From NCBI GenBank assembly GCA_001890945.1, contig MLAX01000004.1, positions 558,001 to 622,000 of the forward strand: 64,000 bases of DNA. The letters run 5' to 3'. Made by a program: the position numbers and the translations under genes. The notes below the pieces were generated by a model, which searched no databases, was not told where the DNA came from, and worked only from the letters and a program-made list of their open reading frames with translations. Below, one piece after another: positions 17,002 to 25,347 of the stretch. Every line of letters begins with the position of its first letter. The stretch's first letter is position 1. Origin of the DNA: Alphaproteobacteria bacterium AO1-B. GTDB lineage: Bacteria; Pseudomonadota; Alphaproteobacteria; Rhizobiales; Stappiaceae.

Positions 17002-18113
17002 AGATCACAAAGATCTCGGTCTGGCAGATCGATCTGCCGCTCTCCAAACCCTACTGGCTTTCCGGTGGGCGGCTGAAATTCGAGCGGCTCGACAGCACCT
17101 TCGTGCGCATTGAAACCGACGAAGGTTTCACCGGCTGGGGAGAAGGGTGCCCGTGGGGTCATACTTACCTGCCAGCCCATGGTTCGGGTTTGCGCGCAGC
17201 TCTTAAGCTCTTGGCACCGGCCTTGATCGGCAAGGACCCGCGGGCTCTGGAGTCCGTAAATCGCGCGATGGATCTGCAATTGCCCGGACACCCGTACGCA
17301 AAAGCACCTTTGGACATTGCCTGCTGGGACATCCTCGGTAAGTCAAGTAACACCCCGCTTTGGCGGCTCTTTGGAGCGGAAACCCCTGCCGAGGTCGCGA
17401 TCAACTCTTCAATTTCAACTGGTACGCCAGACGAAATGATCGCGGATATTCAGGCCGCCAGTGCCAAGGGCTACAAGACCCACTCAGCCAAGGTCGGTGG
17501 CAGCAACTTCAAGGCCGACATCGAACGCATTGAGGCAATCTCAGCAGCCTTGGCGCCGGACGAACAGGTGACCTTCGATGTGAACCGGGCCTGGACACCA
17601 GGTGTCGCTGTACAGGTGCTGAACTCGGTTACGGCCCGCGACTGGATCGAGCAGCCGTGTGAAACGCTTGCGGAGTGTGCGCTTGTGGTCGCCAAAGTGC
17701 TTCAACCGATCATGCTGGATGAATGTCTGCATTCCTTTGCAGATCATCTTGATGCCTGGAAGGCGGGCATCTGCCAGGGCGTCAAGGTCAAGCCGAATCG
17801 GGTCGGTGGACTGACCAAGGCGAAACAGATCCGGGATTTCGGCATCTCGGTCGGTTGGCAGATGCACATAGAAGACACGGGCGGAACCGCGTTCGCGGAC
17901 ACAGCCGCCTTACATCTGGCGGCTGCAACGCCGGAGGCCAACAGACTGGCAAGCTGGCTGTGCCATGCGCATCTTGCTGTTGATCCAGTTCCCGGCCAGG
18001 GCGCGCGCAATGTCGAAGGCTCGGTTCATTTCGACCAGAGCCCTGGCATCGGTGTCGAACCTGATCCTGAATTTCTTGGCGACCCGATCGCGGTATATGG
18101 AGACGCCGCATGA
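16998..18113 (+). CDS. Enolase-superfamily enzyme (second paralog), racemase/dehydratase of unknown substrate
   Basis: Muconate-lactonizing-group enolase of 371 aa with Lys165 (HSAKVGG), Lys265 (KVKPNRVGG), and metal ligands Asp194 (FDVNRAW), Glu218 (IEQPC) and Asp241 (MLDEC). Both acid/base lysines are retained, so an active epimerase or dehydratase is expected. In hydroxyproline betaine catabolism a related enzyme, HpbD, epimerises the betaine; this paralog or the next could do that job. The ATG is fixed by the four-base overlap with the first enolase gene. Confidence 0.82.
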   Translation: MKITKISVWQIDLPLSKPYWLSGGRLKFERLDSTFVRIETDEGFTGWGEGCPWGHTYLPAHGSGLRAALKLLAPALIGKDPRALESVNRAMDLQLPGHPYAKAPLDIACWDILGKSSNTPLWRLFGAETPAEVAINSSISTGTPDEMIADIQAASAKGYKTHSAKVGGSNFKADIERIEAISAALAPDEQVTFDVNRAWTPGVAVQVLNSVTARDWIEQPCETLAECALVVAKVLQPIMLDECLHSFADHLDAWKAGICQGVKVKPNRVGGLTKAKQIRDFGISVGWQMHIEDTGGTAFADTAALHLAAATPEANRLASWLCHAHLAVDPVPGQGARNVEGSVHFDQSPGIGVEPDPEFLGDPIAVYGDAA

Positions 18114-19234
18114 AAAACGTGCCCGATCTTGAAATCTCGGGTCTGTCCCTGTGGCGGGTTCCACTGACAAGCCACGAGACCTACTACATGGCATCCGGCA
18201 AGGCCTGTGCCACCGTGGACAGCATGGTTGTGCGCATCGAGACCAAACAAGGCGTCTCCGGTTGGGGCGAAGTCTGCCCGATCCCTCATTATTTACCCGC
18301 CTATGCCAATGGTGTTGCTCCGGCCCTTGAAGAACTCGCGCCCGTTCTGATTGGGCGGAGCCCGATTGGCGCGGAGGCTGCGATGGCGGCCTGCAACAAG
18401 CACCTGATCGGTCATGTCTATGCAAAATCTGCCATCGACATTGCGCTATGGGATTTGACCGGAAAGGCCTGCGGGCTGCCGATCTACACACTGCTTGGCG
18501 GATTGCAGACAGATGAACTCCCGCTCTATCACTCCATCACATGCATTGCGCCGGACGACATGGTCCGGATCGCAAAAGACGCGATTGCAGCCGGCATGAC
18601 CCAGATCCAGGTCAAACTTGGCGCAGACGATGATTGGCAAGCAGACGTTTCCCGCTTGCGGCTCGTTCGCGAAGCAGTTGGTCCTGGCCCGATCGTCTAT
18701 GGCGACTGGAATTGCGGTGCGACCCGGATGGACGCAACCCGCGTCGGGCGTGCCGTTGCCGACCTCGACATCATGCTGGAACAACCGTGCCAAACGCTGG
18801 AAGAATGCGCTGCAGTCAGAGCAGCCACAGGTTTGCCGATGAAGCTCGATGAAAACGCCCATGACACTGCCAGCCTTTTGAAGGCCTATGAACTTGGCTG
18901 CATGGATGCCGTGGCTCTGAAACTGTCCAAATTCGGTGGTATTACCGAACTCCGGAAGGCCCGGGATCTGTGTCTTTATGCCGGCGCGCGCATGTGTGTT
19001 GAGGATACCTGGGGTTCGGACATCGCAACAGCTGCAGCGCTTCATGTCGCCGCCGCAACGCCCCGCCAGGGCATCATGAATGTCTGCGATTTGTCCGGCT
19101 ATGTTGCACCCAGAATTGATCCTGCAGCGCCATCGCGGACCGGTGGTTTCATTTCTCCTCCAAGTGGTCCGGGATTGGGTGTGTCGCCCGATCCGGATGT
19201 GCTCGGAGATCCCATTCTCGACCTAGTGGCATAA
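18110..19234 (+). CDS. Enolase-superfamily enzyme (third paralog), racemase/dehydratase of unknown substrate
   Basis: Muconate-lactonizing-group enolase of 374 aa with a slightly longer N-terminus than its two neighbours. Lys169 (IQVKLG) and Lys271 (LKLSKFGG) are the predicted acid/base pair; Asp199 (YGDWN), Glu224 (LEQPC) and Asp247 (KLDEN) bind magnesium. Distinct capping-domain loops (VCPIPHYLPAYANG) suggest a substrate different from the first paralog. HpbD-like betaine 2-epimerase activity is one possibility. ATGA-coupled to the second paralog. Confidence 0.82.
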   Translation: MKNVPDLEISGLSLWRVPLTSHETYYMASGKACATVDSMVVRIETKQGVSGWGEVCPIPHYLPAYANGVAPALEELAPVLIGRSPIGAEAAMAACNKHLIGHVYAKSAIDIALWDLTGKACGLPIYTLLGGLQTDELPLYHSITCIAPDDMVRIAKDAIAAGMTQIQVKLGADDDWQADVSRLRLVREAVGPGPIVYGDWNCGATRMDATRVGRAVADLDIMLEQPCQTLEECAAVRAATGLPMKLDENAHDTASLLKAYELGCMDAVALKLSKFGGITELRKARDLCLYAGARMCVEDTWGSDIATAAALHVAAATPRQGIMNVCDLSGYVAPRIDPAAPSRTGGFISPPSGPGLGVSPDPDVLGDPILDLVA

Positions 19235-19256
19235 GGCCAGCCTGAGAGGCACGCCC

Positions 19257-20528
19257 ATGAAAACGAACATCTCGCAATCCGATTGGAAAAACCGTGCAGC
19301 CGAAGTCCTGCCTGCGGCCGGGTTCGGAAATTTCGATCCCTCTTTGATCTTGCGCGAAGGCAAGGGCTCGCGAGTTTGGGACGAAGATGGCAAAGAGTAC
19401 ATCGACTATCTGATCGGATCCGGCCCCATGATTCTGGGTCATGGTCATCCGGAAGTTCTGGACGCGGTGCAAGAACAGCTTGGCAAGGGCATGACGTTCT
19501 TCACCAACAATGCGGCTGGCATTGAGCTTGCTGAAGTCTTGGTCGAGGCCATGGCCTGCGCCGAGCAGGTCCGGTACGTGTCGACGGGCGGAGAAGCGGA
19601 CATGTACGCTATGCGGCTCGCCCGCGCCTTTACGGGGAAAGACAAAATCCTCAAATTCGAGGGTGGCTACCACGGCATGTCCGGCGAAGCCTTGATGAGC
19701 CTTGCACCCAAGGCGCTTGTCAATTTCCCGCAAGCCGTTCCAGATTCCGCCGGAATCCCGGAAAGCGTGCGTGACAACATGCTGATTGCACCGTTCAACG
19801 ACGCAGATTTCGTCACGTGTCTGGTTGAGGAATTTGCCGGCGAAATCGCCTGTATCATTGTGGAGCCTTTGCAGCGGTTGATCCCACCCGCTCCGGGGTT
19901 TCTGCAGACCTTGCGGGATCTGGCAACCAAGCATGAAATCGTTCTGATCTTTGATGAAGTGGTCACCGGCTTCCGGTTCGCTTATGGCGGTGCGCAGGAA
20001 TACTACGGCGTCGTGCCGGATCTGTGCACGCTCGGCAAAATCATTGGCGGCGGTTTTCCGCTCGCAGCTATTGCGGGCCGCTCCGAGATCATGGCGCATT
20101 TCGACAAAGCAATTGTCGGTGACAAGAGTTTTACGTTTCAGGTCGGAACACTGAGCGGCAACCCCGTTGCCAGTGTGGCGGGCTTGAAGACGCTGGAAAT
20201 TCTGCGGCGTCCGGGCGCCTACGAGGAGATTAAGAAAAACGGTGAGCGGTTGATGCAAAGCTACGCGACGCATCTGTCTGCTGTGGGCGTGCCTCACCAG
20301 ATCGTTGGCGAACCCATGTTGTTCGATGTCGTCTTTACTGAAGACCCGGTGCGCGACTACCGTGACACGCTGAAGAACAACGCGGCGCAGGCCAAAGCGT
20401 TTAACGCATCACTGCGCCAAAGCGGGATCTTGAAACCCGACAGCAAGCTCTACGCACACCTGGCGCTTTCAGCTGAGGACTTGCAGCAAACCGACGAAGC
20501 AATCGCCACGGCAGCAGGGCAGGTTTAG
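19257..20528 (+). CDS. Class III PLP aminotransferase, glutamate-1-semialdehyde-aminomutase-like
   Basis: Fold type I aminotransferase of 423 aa. It has the TGGEADMYAMRLARAFTGKDKILKFEGGYHG-type PLP phosphate region, IFDEVVTGFR with the conserved Asp, and LGKIIGGGFPLAA with the PLP lysine. It resembles glutamate-1-semialdehyde 2,1-aminomutases, but its place at the end of a catabolic operon argues against a tetrapyrrole role; it more likely transfers an amino group of a ring-opened or demethylated amino acid. A strong terminator hairpin follows. Confidence 0.85.
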   Translation: MKTNISQSDWKNRAAEVLPAAGFGNFDPSLILREGKGSRVWDEDGKEYIDYLIGSGPMILGHGHPEVLDAVQEQLGKGMTFFTNNAAGIELAEVLVEAMACAEQVRYVSTGGEADMYAMRLARAFTGKDKILKFEGGYHGMSGEALMSLAPKALVNFPQAVPDSAGIPESVRDNMLIAPFNDADFVTCLVEEFAGEIACIIVEPLQRLIPPAPGFLQTLRDLATKHEIVLIFDEVVTGFRFAYGGAQEYYGVVPDLCTLGKIIGGGFPLAAIAGRSEIMAHFDKAIVGDKSFTFQVGTLSGNPVASVAGLKTLEILRRPGAYEEIKKNGERLMQSYATHLSAVGVPHQIVGEPMLFDVVFTEDPVRDYRDTLKNNAAQAKAFNASLRQSGILKPDSKLYAHLALSAEDLQQTDEAIATAAGQV

Positions 20529-20578
20529 ACACTTGGAAATCGCGTTATTACGATCGCGCGGCCGAGATCGAATGTTAG

Positions 20579-20607
20579 AAAGAGCGGCGTTCCTTATGCC
20601 GCTCTTT
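20579..20607. terminator. Bidirectional terminator overlapping the permease stop codon
   Basis: A perfect 10-bp stem, AAAGAGCGGC (20579-20588) and GCCGCTCTTT (20598-20607), with a 9-base loop. On the plus strand it ends in a T-run after the aminotransferase gene; on the minus strand the stem is followed by TCT-rich sequence. The stop codon of the minus-strand permease (20594-20596) lies inside the loop, so the hairpin also encodes that protein's last residues. Confidence 0.82.
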
Positions 20608-21649
20608 TTCCCCGCAAGAGCCAAACAAAGAAGACGCCCCCGACCAGACCAGTGACAATACCGATGGGCATGTCTTCCGGTGCCATGACGGTCCTGGCTG
20701 CAATGTCGGCCCAAAGAAGAAAGACCGCGCCAATCAGCGCGGAGCCCGGCAAAACACGGCGATAGTCGCCACCAACAATCAGTCTGACAACATGCGGGAC
20801 CATCAGGCCGACAAAGCCGATGATGCCGGAGAACGCGACCATCACGCCGGTAATCAAGGCCCCGACAACAAACACGATGAGACGGAAGCGGGCGACCGGA
20901 ATGCCGAGGGTGGAGGCTGTTTCGTCGCCGACCGTCATGGCATTCAGAGCTGCCGCTTGCGACATCAACCAGGCGCCACATGCAAGCAGGATGATGAGCG
21001 GGTAGACAAGCTGGCTCCACTGGGCGAGTCCCAGACCTCCCAGCATCCAGAACACAACCGTATGAGTTGCGCGAGGATCGCCTAAGAAAATCAACCCGTT
21101 TGCCGCTGCCATGACAATGAAGGACACGGCCACACCTGCGAGCACCAAACGGTCCGCGCTTGTCGCATCGGCAAACCGCGAAACACCCAGCACAACGGCG
21201 GTGGCTCCCAGAGCCCCCAGAAATGCAAACAGAGGGACCGTCAATAAACCTATGAACAAGCCGGTATGAAGCAGGGCCAGAATTGCGCCAAAAGCGCCGC
21301 CGGACGAAATTCCCAAAAGGTGAGGGTCCGCCAGCGGATTGCGGGTCACCGCCTGGAGACTTGCTCCGACGATGGCCAGCCCCGCGCCCACCATCATGGC
21401 AAGCAGGGCTCTTGGAAAACGGATTTCCCAGACAATCGCTTCACGGCCTTGCGACCAAGTCTGTTCAATCATTCCAGGAGACAGTTTGTTGAGGAATACG
21501 CCCCAAACGGTTCCAAGTTCGATCTGAACAGCGCCCACCGAAACCGCGAAAGAGAGCGAGACAAGGAGCAGTACCAGCCCGCCAAGACCGCCTATCAGCC
21601 TGTTTCCAGACAGGAAGGGTATTCTTTGAACAGTCCTCGTCTCGCTCAC
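20594..21649 (-). CDS. FecCD/BtuC-type ABC transporter permease, probable cobalamin uptake
   Basis: Polytopic permease of 351 aa of the iron-siderophore/cobalamin family: EIRFPRALLAMMVGAGLAIVGASLQAVTRNPLADPHLLGISSGGAFGA near residues 70-115 is the family signature, and GIIGFVGLMVPHVVRLIVGGDYRRVLPGSAL lies near the C-terminus. The GTG at 21649 is chosen because it follows the binding-protein stop by four bases and gives a normal length; longer readings overlap that gene. The cobalamin riboswitch upstream of the operon makes cobalamin or a corrinoid the likely cargo. Confidence 0.87.
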   Translation of the reverse strand: MSETRTVQRIPFLSGNRLIGGLGGLVLLLVSLSFAVSVGAVQIELGTVWGVFLNKLSPGMIEQTWSQGREAIVWEIRFPRALLAMMVGAGLAIVGASLQAVTRNPLADPHLLGISSGGAFGAILALLHTGLFIGLLTVPLFAFLGALGATAVVLGVSRFADATSADRLVLAGVAVSFIVMAAANGLIFLGDPRATHTVVFWMLGGLGLAQWSQLVYPLIILLACGAWLMSQAAALNAMTVGDETASTLGIPVARFRLIVFVVGALITGVMVAFSGIIGFVGLMVPHVVRLIVGGDYRRVLPGSALIGAVFLLWADIAARTVMAPEDMPIGIVTGLVGGVFFVWLLRGKRAA

Positions 21650-21653
21650 GGTC

Positions 21654-22589
21654 TCACTCGCTCCAGAAGGCTTCAGCGAGCGTTTTGACAGCCCTGATGT
21701 TGCGCGGTCCTGGTGTCGCCTCGACATACTCCAGCGTGACAAAGCGGTCGTTCTTGACGGCGTCGAGATCTGCAAAAGCCGGGTTGGTCATCATGAACGC
21801 ACGTTTCTGGTCTGCAGTGACTTCGCCGTAGTTGACGATCACGACGACTTCCGGGTTGCGTTCAACCACTTCTTCCCATGTGACGGTGGCCCAGCTTTTC
21901 TCAAAATCATCCATGATGTTCTTGCCGCCGGCAGCTTCGATGAGTGCGGTCGGCATGGCATAGCGCCCGGCGGTAAACGGGGTGTCTTCTCCGCTATCAT
22001 AAACAAACACGCGCAGTGGTTCGCCTGTTTTGAGGTCCTGCTTGAACGCGGCAAGATCCGAGCGGTATCCTGCCACGAGGGCTTCGGCACGCTCTTCAAC
22101 GTCAAAGATACGCCCCAAATTCAACAGGTCAGCATACATGTCCTCGATGCTGGCTTTGTCCTTGTCCATGATGTGGGTGCAGGATTCGGTGAGCTCATAA
22201 ACCTTCACGCCGAAAGGTTCGAGCGTTTCTGGCGTGACCTCACCACCGACTTTCATTCCGTAGTTCCAGCCGGCAAAGAAGAAGTCGGCATCCGCGCCGA
22301 TAATCACTTCCTTGGACGGATATTTGGAAGACAGCTCCGGAAGTTCCTGGACACCTGCCCGCATTTCTTCATCAAGCGTTTTCCAGCCCGAGATCCCGGT
22401 ATAGCCCACCATTCGGTCCTCAAGACCGAGGACCAGCATCATCTCTGTCAAATTGACGTCGTTGGATATGGCGCGTTGCGGTGGCGCATCGAAGGTCACC
22501 ACACGGTCGCAGCTCTGGACACTGGTTTCCGCGGCCGCAATCCCAGCAGAAAGAGCAAGTGCCAGGCCGGTCAACAATGTTTTCTTCAT
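21654..22589 (-). CDS. BtuF/FepB-type periplasmic binding protein, probable cobalamin uptake
   Basis: Class III solute-binding protein of 311 aa. The signal peptide covers about residues 1-20 (MKKTLLTGLALALSAGIAAA). The mature part reads VVTFDAPPQRAISNDVNLTEMMLVLGLEDRMVGYTG, the standard N-lobe entry of the siderophore/cobalamin group, and later ERNPEVVVIVNYGE. It lacks a lipobox. Family membership alone does not separate ferric siderophores from corrinoids; the riboswitch does. Confidence 0.87.
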   Translation of the reverse strand: MKKTLLTGLALALSAGIAAAETSVQSCDRVVTFDAPPQRAISNDVNLTEMMLVLGLEDRMVGYTGISGWKTLDEEMRAGVQELPELSSKYPSKEVIIGADADFFFAGWNYGMKVGGEVTPETLEPFGVKVYELTESCTHIMDKDKASIEDMYADLLNLGRIFDVEERAEALVAGYRSDLAAFKQDLKTGEPLRVFVYDSGEDTPFTAGRYAMPTALIEAAGGKNIMDDFEKSWATVTWEEVVERNPEVVVIVNYGEVTADQKRAFMMTNPAFADLDAVKNDRFVTLEYVEATPGPRNIRAVKTLAEAFWSE

Positions 22590-22592
22590 GAG

Positions 22593-23387
22593 TTAAATTC
22601 CCTGTTTTTGAATATGAAAAGTCAGATGATCATTGTTGCTGGGGGTGAGGCGCTCGCGCCGGGCGTCAACCTGGAAAGCCTGGGAAACAGTCGTTTCCGT
22701 CAAAACATGCGCAGGGGATCCGAAGCCGAGTTGACGGCCCGATTGGAGAAGCACAACATCGTCGCATAACCCAGTAGCAAGGTTCAGATCGTGCAGCGAG
22801 GTGACAATCGTCAGGGGCAAACTGCGGATAAGGTCCAGAACTTCCAGCTGATGACGGATGTCGAGGTGGTTTGTTGGTTCATCCAGGATCAACAGCCGTG
22901 GTTCTTGCGCCAAGGCACGGGCCACCATGACACGCTGACGCTCTCCGCCTGAGAGGGTTCCAAGCTGGCGGCCAGCCAGTCCGTGCAAGTCCAGCCGGTC
23001 CAAGGCGTTCTCGATGATGTCCCGATCATGGGAGCCTGTCGTCCCGGCAAACCCGCGCCGGTGCGGTGTCCGCCCAAGAGCCACGATCTCACCGACGGTG
23101 AGTGCAAAGTCACTCGGTTGTTCCTGCAAGACGGCGGCAATCCGCTGTGCAGTCTCGCGGGCGGAAAGGCTCCAGATGTCCTCACCGTCAACCAGAACCT
23201 GACCTGTGACCGGTCGATAAAACCGGTAAAGCAGTCTGAGCAGGGTCGTTTTGCCGGCACCGTTCGGTCCAACAATTCCGAGTACACGGCCCGCTTCAAG
23301 ATGGAAGCTGGTCGATCGCAGCAGGATGTCACCATGGTGCTTTGGCGACCAAGATAGGTCTTTGGCGGTGAGGGTTGCTGCGGTCAC
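22593..23387 (-). CDS. FecE/BtuD-type ABC transporter ATP-binding protein, probable cobalamin uptake
   Basis: ATPase of 264 aa with Walker A GPNGAGKTT (40-48), signature LSGGERQ (145-151), Walker B LLILDE (about 165-170) with the D-loop NHLD, and the switch His in TSLHD. The start is GTG at 23387, in a GTGA overlap with the DUF1636 stop; the longer upstream frame only overlaps that gene. It lies between the DUF1636 gene and the binding-protein gene in a four-gene operon behind the cobalamin riboswitch. Confidence 0.88.
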   Translation of the reverse strand: MTAATLTAKDLSWSPKHHGDILLRSTSFHLEAGRVLGIVGPNGAGKTTLLRLLYRFYRPVTGQVLVDGEDIWSLSARETAQRIAAVLQEQPSDFALTVGEIVALGRTPHRRGFAGTTGSHDRDIIENALDRLDLHGLAGRQLGTLSGGERQRVMVARALAQEPRLLILDEPTNHLDIRHQLEVLDLIRSLPLTIVTSLHDLNLATGLCDDVVLLQSGRQLGFGSPAHVLTETTVSQAFQVDARRERLTPSNNDHLTFHIQKQGI

Positions 23388-23779
23388 GAAGCGCGCGCTT
23401 TCTGCTCTTCGAATGCCGCGCCGGTGGCGGGTATCCGCGCCAGCGTAGACTTCCGCAACTTGCCTGGACGGTCGACAGACGAACACCATCCGTCGCCGAG
23501 ATAGGCGTATTGTTTTGCAAACGCGACGAGATCATCGACATCGGTCTCTGGATCAATGTCCCCGAAAAGGTAGGAGGCCTTGCTCGTGCCGTGATAGGCG
23601 ATCGTACACGGCCGATCGCACCCCGCCATGCAGGCGACACCTGAAACGTCGAAGGTTTCGGGCATTGTGTCGTCAGCGGCAAGTAGGGCGTGTCGGAGCC
23701 GTTCAATCAGCTCAAAACCCGGACGTGTTTCCGTGCCCTTTCGCCGGCAGGATGTGCAAACAGTTATTCGATGGTTCAT
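23384..23779 (-). CDS. DUF1636 family metal-binding protein
   Basis: Small protein of 131 aa with a thioredoxin-fold [2Fe-2S]-ferredoxin-like Cys pattern: Cys8-x2-Cys11 and Cys50-x3-Cys54-x3-Cys58. Function unknown. Members often occur near cobalamin biosynthesis or uptake genes in alphaproteobacteria. Here it is the first gene after a cobalamin riboswitch, so a role in corrinoid or cobalt handling is likely. The ATG at 23779 has GGAGG five bases upstream and is preferred to an upstream in-frame ATG. Confidence 0.82.
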   Translation of the reverse strand: MNHRITVCTSCRRKGTETRPGFELIERLRHALLAADDTMPETFDVSGVACMAGCDRPCTIAYHGTSKASYLFGDIDPETDVDDLVAFAKQYAYLGDGWCSSVDRPGKLRKSTLARIPATGAAFEEQKARAS

Positions 23780-23863
23780 TTGGCCCTCCGCCACAAAGAA
23801 GGGCGCGCCAAACAAAACGACGTGGTGGCGGTGGTGACCGCTTTGCCATCATATGCTCCGAGC

Positions 23864-23878
23864 CGGGCGCCCCGCCCG
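23864..23878 (-). promoter_or_regulatory. Small hairpin between riboswitch and DUF1636 start
   Basis: CGGGCG (23864-23869), CCC, CGCCCG (23873-23878) forms a 6-bp stem in the 130-base leader after the riboswitch aptamer. It could be part of the expression platform. There is no T-run, so regulation at translation (through the GGAGG at 23785-23789) is at least as likely. Confidence 0.3.
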
Positions 23879-23911
23879 CATCAAGTTGAAGATCCGGCGC
23901 AGCATCTGCTC

Positions 23912-24100
23912 CGGTGATGGCAGGTCTCCTGACTCGCGGGTCGTAACTCTCCCGAACCTTCCCGGACGATGTGTCCAGTGGTGTTTTACGGGGTCGCTCA
24001 CCGCTCACAGTTGCGGGGGCAGTCACGGATTTGGTGCCTACTGGCTACGCCGCACCGTGTTCCCTTTTCATCTCGTCGGCCTTTGGCGTCTGAGAACCAT
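23912..24100 (-). ncRNA. Cobalamin riboswitch aptamer
   Basis: Read on the minus strand, the region shows the conserved elements in order: GGTTCTC (24098-24092), GGGAACACGGTG, then the B12 box GACTGCCCCCGCAACTGT (24024-24007), CCACTGG, CGGGAAGG, and the closing GAGTCAGGAGACCTGCC (ending near 23919). The order and spacing fit a class I adenosylcobalamin riboswitch. It lies upstream of the DUF1636-BtuD-BtuF-BtuC-type operon and should shut it off when cobalamin is plentiful. Confidence 0.93.
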
Positions 24101-24257
24101 CATCGCTAAAAAAGCCGATGGCCGTCGGCCGGTCAACTTAAAATGATTGACTTGAAGCTTGTGATCACAAGCAAATTTTCAGTTTGACGCCTCGGCGTTA
24201 AAACCACTGCCTATTGGCGTCTTCCATCAGAAAATTCGCAGAGCGCAAAACTTGCAC
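24101..24257. promoter_or_regulatory. Intergenic region with a 16-bp perfect palindrome
   Basis: Between the riboswitch and the 3' end of the minus-strand ABC ATPase gene. It should contain the riboswitch promoter. It holds a perfect palindrome GCTTGTGATCACAAGC at 24157-24172. The core TTGTGATCACAA looks like a GntR/FCD- or CRP/FNR-family half-site pair with no spacer. No protein binding can be assigned, and no gene is visible in this gap. Confidence 0.45.
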
Positions 24258-25319
24258 TCAACGGAGCCGTTGTTCGGTCTTGGCATCGAAGAAAAAGGCG
24301 TTGGCGGGATCAAACGTGATTGCAACGGTGCTGTCCGGTCTCGGGACGTCTTCGCCCTTTGTTTCTATGATGACGCGTTCTCCCGTTTGGCAAACAAGAT
24401 AGGAGTACGCGACACCGCCCAGTTGTTCGGAAAGATCAACCTTCGCGCCCTCGTCCGTCTCGCTGATCACCAGATGCTGCGGGCGGAGGCCGACCAGAAC
24501 CTTGTCGTCATTTTTTGGAAGTGCAACGGATGGCTCGACCGTCAAACCACCAAATGCCGGAATGGCAACGCTGCCATCTTGGACGGTCCCCTCGATGAAA
24601 TTCATCGACGGTGAGCCAATGAAACCGGCGACGAACTTGTTGTCCGGATCGGAATAGAGCGTCATCGGGGAGCCGACCTGCTCGATTCGCCCGGCGCGCA
24701 GAACCACGATCTTGTCGGCCAGGGTCATAGCCTCGACCTGATCGTGGGTCACATAGATCATGGTAGCGCCGATGTCCTTGTGCAGCCGGGCAATCTCGAC
24801 CCGCATATCAACGCGCAGCTCTGCATCAAGGTTCGACAGCGGCTCATCGAACAGGAAGACTTCCGGTCCGCGAACAATGGCGCGTCCAATGGCAACACGC
24901 TGGCGTTGGCCGCCTGAAAGGGCCTTTGGTTTGCGCGCCAAATAAGGCTCGAGTTTCAAGATACGCGCCGCTTCTCCGACCTTCTCCTTGATCTCGGCCT
25001 TCGGGTGCCCGTTCATTTTGAGGCCGAAGCCCATGTTTTCCTCGACCGTCATGTGCGGATAAAGGGCATAGGTCTGGAACACCATCGCGACACCGCGTTC
25101 GGCCGGATCGGATTTGGTCACGTCCCTCTGGCCGATGGAAATTTTTCCGCCTGTGGTTTCCTCAAGGCCGGCAATCATGCGCAAGAGTGTGGATTTTCCG
25201 CAGCCGGACGGTCCGACAAATACACAGAACTCACCATGTTCAATCTGAAGATCGACACCGTGAATGACCTGAACCTCACCGTATTTTTTGACGGCTCCGT
25301 CTAAGGTGACACCAGACAT
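24258..25319 (-). CDS. ABC transporter ATP-binding protein, UgpC/MalK/MsmX type
   Basis: Sugar-transporter ATPase of 353 aa with Walker [10 protein letters not shown] (36-44), the LSGGQRQ signature, [12 protein letters not shown], and the C-terminal regulatory OB-fold domain of the MalK group. The ATG at 25319 has a GGAG-type site upstream. It lies 28 bases after the IclR gene on the minus strand and presumably energises the two permeases encoded divergently at 27613-29374, which have no ATPase of their own. It may also serve other CUT1 systems. Confidence 0.92.
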   Translation of the reverse strand: MSGVTLDGAVKKYGEVQVIHGVDLQIEHGEFCVFVGPSGCGKSTLLRMIAGLEETTGGKISIGQRDVTKSDPAERGVAMVFQTYALYPHMTVEENMGFGLKMNGHPKAEIKEKVGEAARILKLEPYLARKPKALSGGQRQRVAIGRAIVRGPEVFLFDEPLSNLDAELRVDMRVEIARLHKDIGATMIYVTHDQVEAMTLADKIVVLRAGRIEQVGSPMTLYSDPDNKFVAGFIGSPSMNFIEGTVQDGSVAIPAFGGLTVEPSVALPKNDDKVLVGLRPQHLVISETDEGAKVDLSEQLGGVAYSYLVCQTGERVIIETKGEDVPRPDSTVAITFDPANAFFFDAKTEQRLR

Positions 25320-25347
25320 GAAGTTCTTCTCCCCTCCCTGGGAACAA

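Noticed and set aside
15889-19234. One of the enolase genes as the missing galactonate dehydratase
   Set aside because: All three have the Lys/Lys active site of the muconate-lactonizing group; DgoD belongs to the mandelate-racemase-type group with a catalytic His, and the operon context is amine catabolism.
19149-20297. Open frame of 382 codons on the minus strand opposite the aminotransferase
   Set aside because: Antisense shadow; the plus-strand gene has all PLP-enzyme motifs and fits the operon.
20594-23779. Iron-siderophore importer
   Set aside because: The protein families allow it, but the complete cobalamin riboswitch upstream makes corrinoid uptake the better call.
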